Below are positions 6,170 to 6,381 of a stretch of DNA of 6,381 nt, piece after piece. Under the pieces are notes generated by a model that did not search any database, was not told where the DNA came from, and saw nothing but the letters and a program-made list of their open reading frames with translations. This DNA is from an uncultured Oscillospiraceae bacterium (lineage in GTDB: Bacteria; Bacillota; Clostridia; Oscillospirales; Oscillospiraceae). The stretch spans positions 1-6,381 of the forward strand of contig CAJOFI010000036.1 of the NCBI GenBank assembly GCA_905233595.1, written 5' to 3'. Positions within the stretch are counted from its first letter, which is position 1. The number at the start of each line of letters is the position of its first letter. A program made the position numbers and the translations under genes.

Positions 6170-6381
6170 ATGACGCAATATCTGATTACCTTTCGCACGC
6201 TGACGCAGGCACAGCGGGCGCTGCGCGTGCTGGAGCGGGCGGGCTACACGGTCACTCTGCGCAGAGCGCCGGCGAAGCTCAGCGCGAGCGGCTGCGGCTA
6301 CGCCGTGGCGCTGAGAAAACAGGCCAACCAGGCCGCGCAGCTTCTCAAGGAGCGCGGCCTCTGGACGGGGAAGCTCTTCCG
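6170..6381 (+). CDS. DUF3343 protein (putative Se/S carrier-like), 3' end outside window
   Basis: Seventy residues are visible before the window ends. The pattern is that of small DUF3343 proteins: a first strand (QYLITF), a helix that pairs an A-rich face with a Gly-Tyr turn (LERAGYTV), an R-AP-KLSASGCGY stretch and a second helix ending in a short hydrophobic tail (GLWTGKLF). Cys42 in GCG is the conserved family cysteine. The family is annotated as putative selenium/sulfur carriers and often lies beside cysteine desulfurase genes, but its biochemistry is not established, and the downstream neighbour is not in view. Family members are usually about 75-90 residues, so the visible part is most of the protein. 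The start at 6170 is chosen by ribosome binding site spacing. It is preceded by a terminator hairpin, so it is probably not simply part of the ispF operon. Confidence 0.75.
   Translation, partial: MTQYLITFRTLTQAQRALRVLERAGYTVTLRRAPAKLSASGCGYAVALRKQANQAAQLLKERGLWTGKLF

Noticed and set aside
5765..6178. Minus-strand open frame crossing the 3' part of ispF, the heptamer tract and the terminator
   Set aside because: It translates the tandem repeat and the terminator hairpin and is antisense to ispF. No plausible start signal or family resemblance.

Overview
The window is GC-rich bacterial chromosome in which every recognisable gene reads left to right. Gene order and protein style point to a high-GC, Gram-positive, Clostridia-type bacterium, with an Oscillospiraceae/Ruminococcaceae-like gut anaerobe as best guess. 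The evidence is RecD2 instead of RecBCD-type RecD, a comF gene, a stand-alone MreB-family gene, separate ispD and ispF of the MEP pathway, a DUF3343 gene, and short heptamer repeats between genes. The taxonomy is inference, not a database result.

Layout. Bases 1-719 hold the 3' end of uvrA (nucleotide excision repair). Bases 720-826 are an AT-rich gap with a small hairpin and a degenerate heptamer tract (consensus TATTCAC). From 827 a tightly packed run follows: recD2 (827-3043), comF (3040-3699, sharing ATGA with recD2), an MreB-family actin homologue (3713-4753), ispD (4757-5500) and ispF (5502-5978). Gaps are -4, 13, 3 and 1 nt, so this is almost certainly one transcription unit. Right after the ispF stop is a second heptamer tract (consensus CCAGTGG), then about 125 nt without a gene that end in a strong intrinsic terminator (6107-6138). 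That terminator lies only 18 nt before the ribosome binding site of a DUF3343 gene that runs off the right edge (6170-6381).

How the genes fit together. The left half concerns DNA: UvrA damage recognition, RecD2 5'-3' helicase, and the ComF-type phosphoribosyltransferase-fold protein linked to DNA uptake. The right half concerns the envelope: the MreB homologue would guide wall synthesis, and IspD and IspF make isoprenoid precursors that feed, among others, the undecaprenyl carrier of wall synthesis. The DUF3343 gene belongs to a family annotated as putative Se/S carriers and appears to start a new unit, possibly under attenuation control.

No obviously new system (defence island, CRISPR, phage, transposon) is present. 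The observations most worth a second look are the loss of the usual catalytic glutamate in the MreB homologue, the two heptamer tracts that share an AGTGNNN pattern in opposite orientation, and the terminator-bearing leader before the DUF3343 gene.
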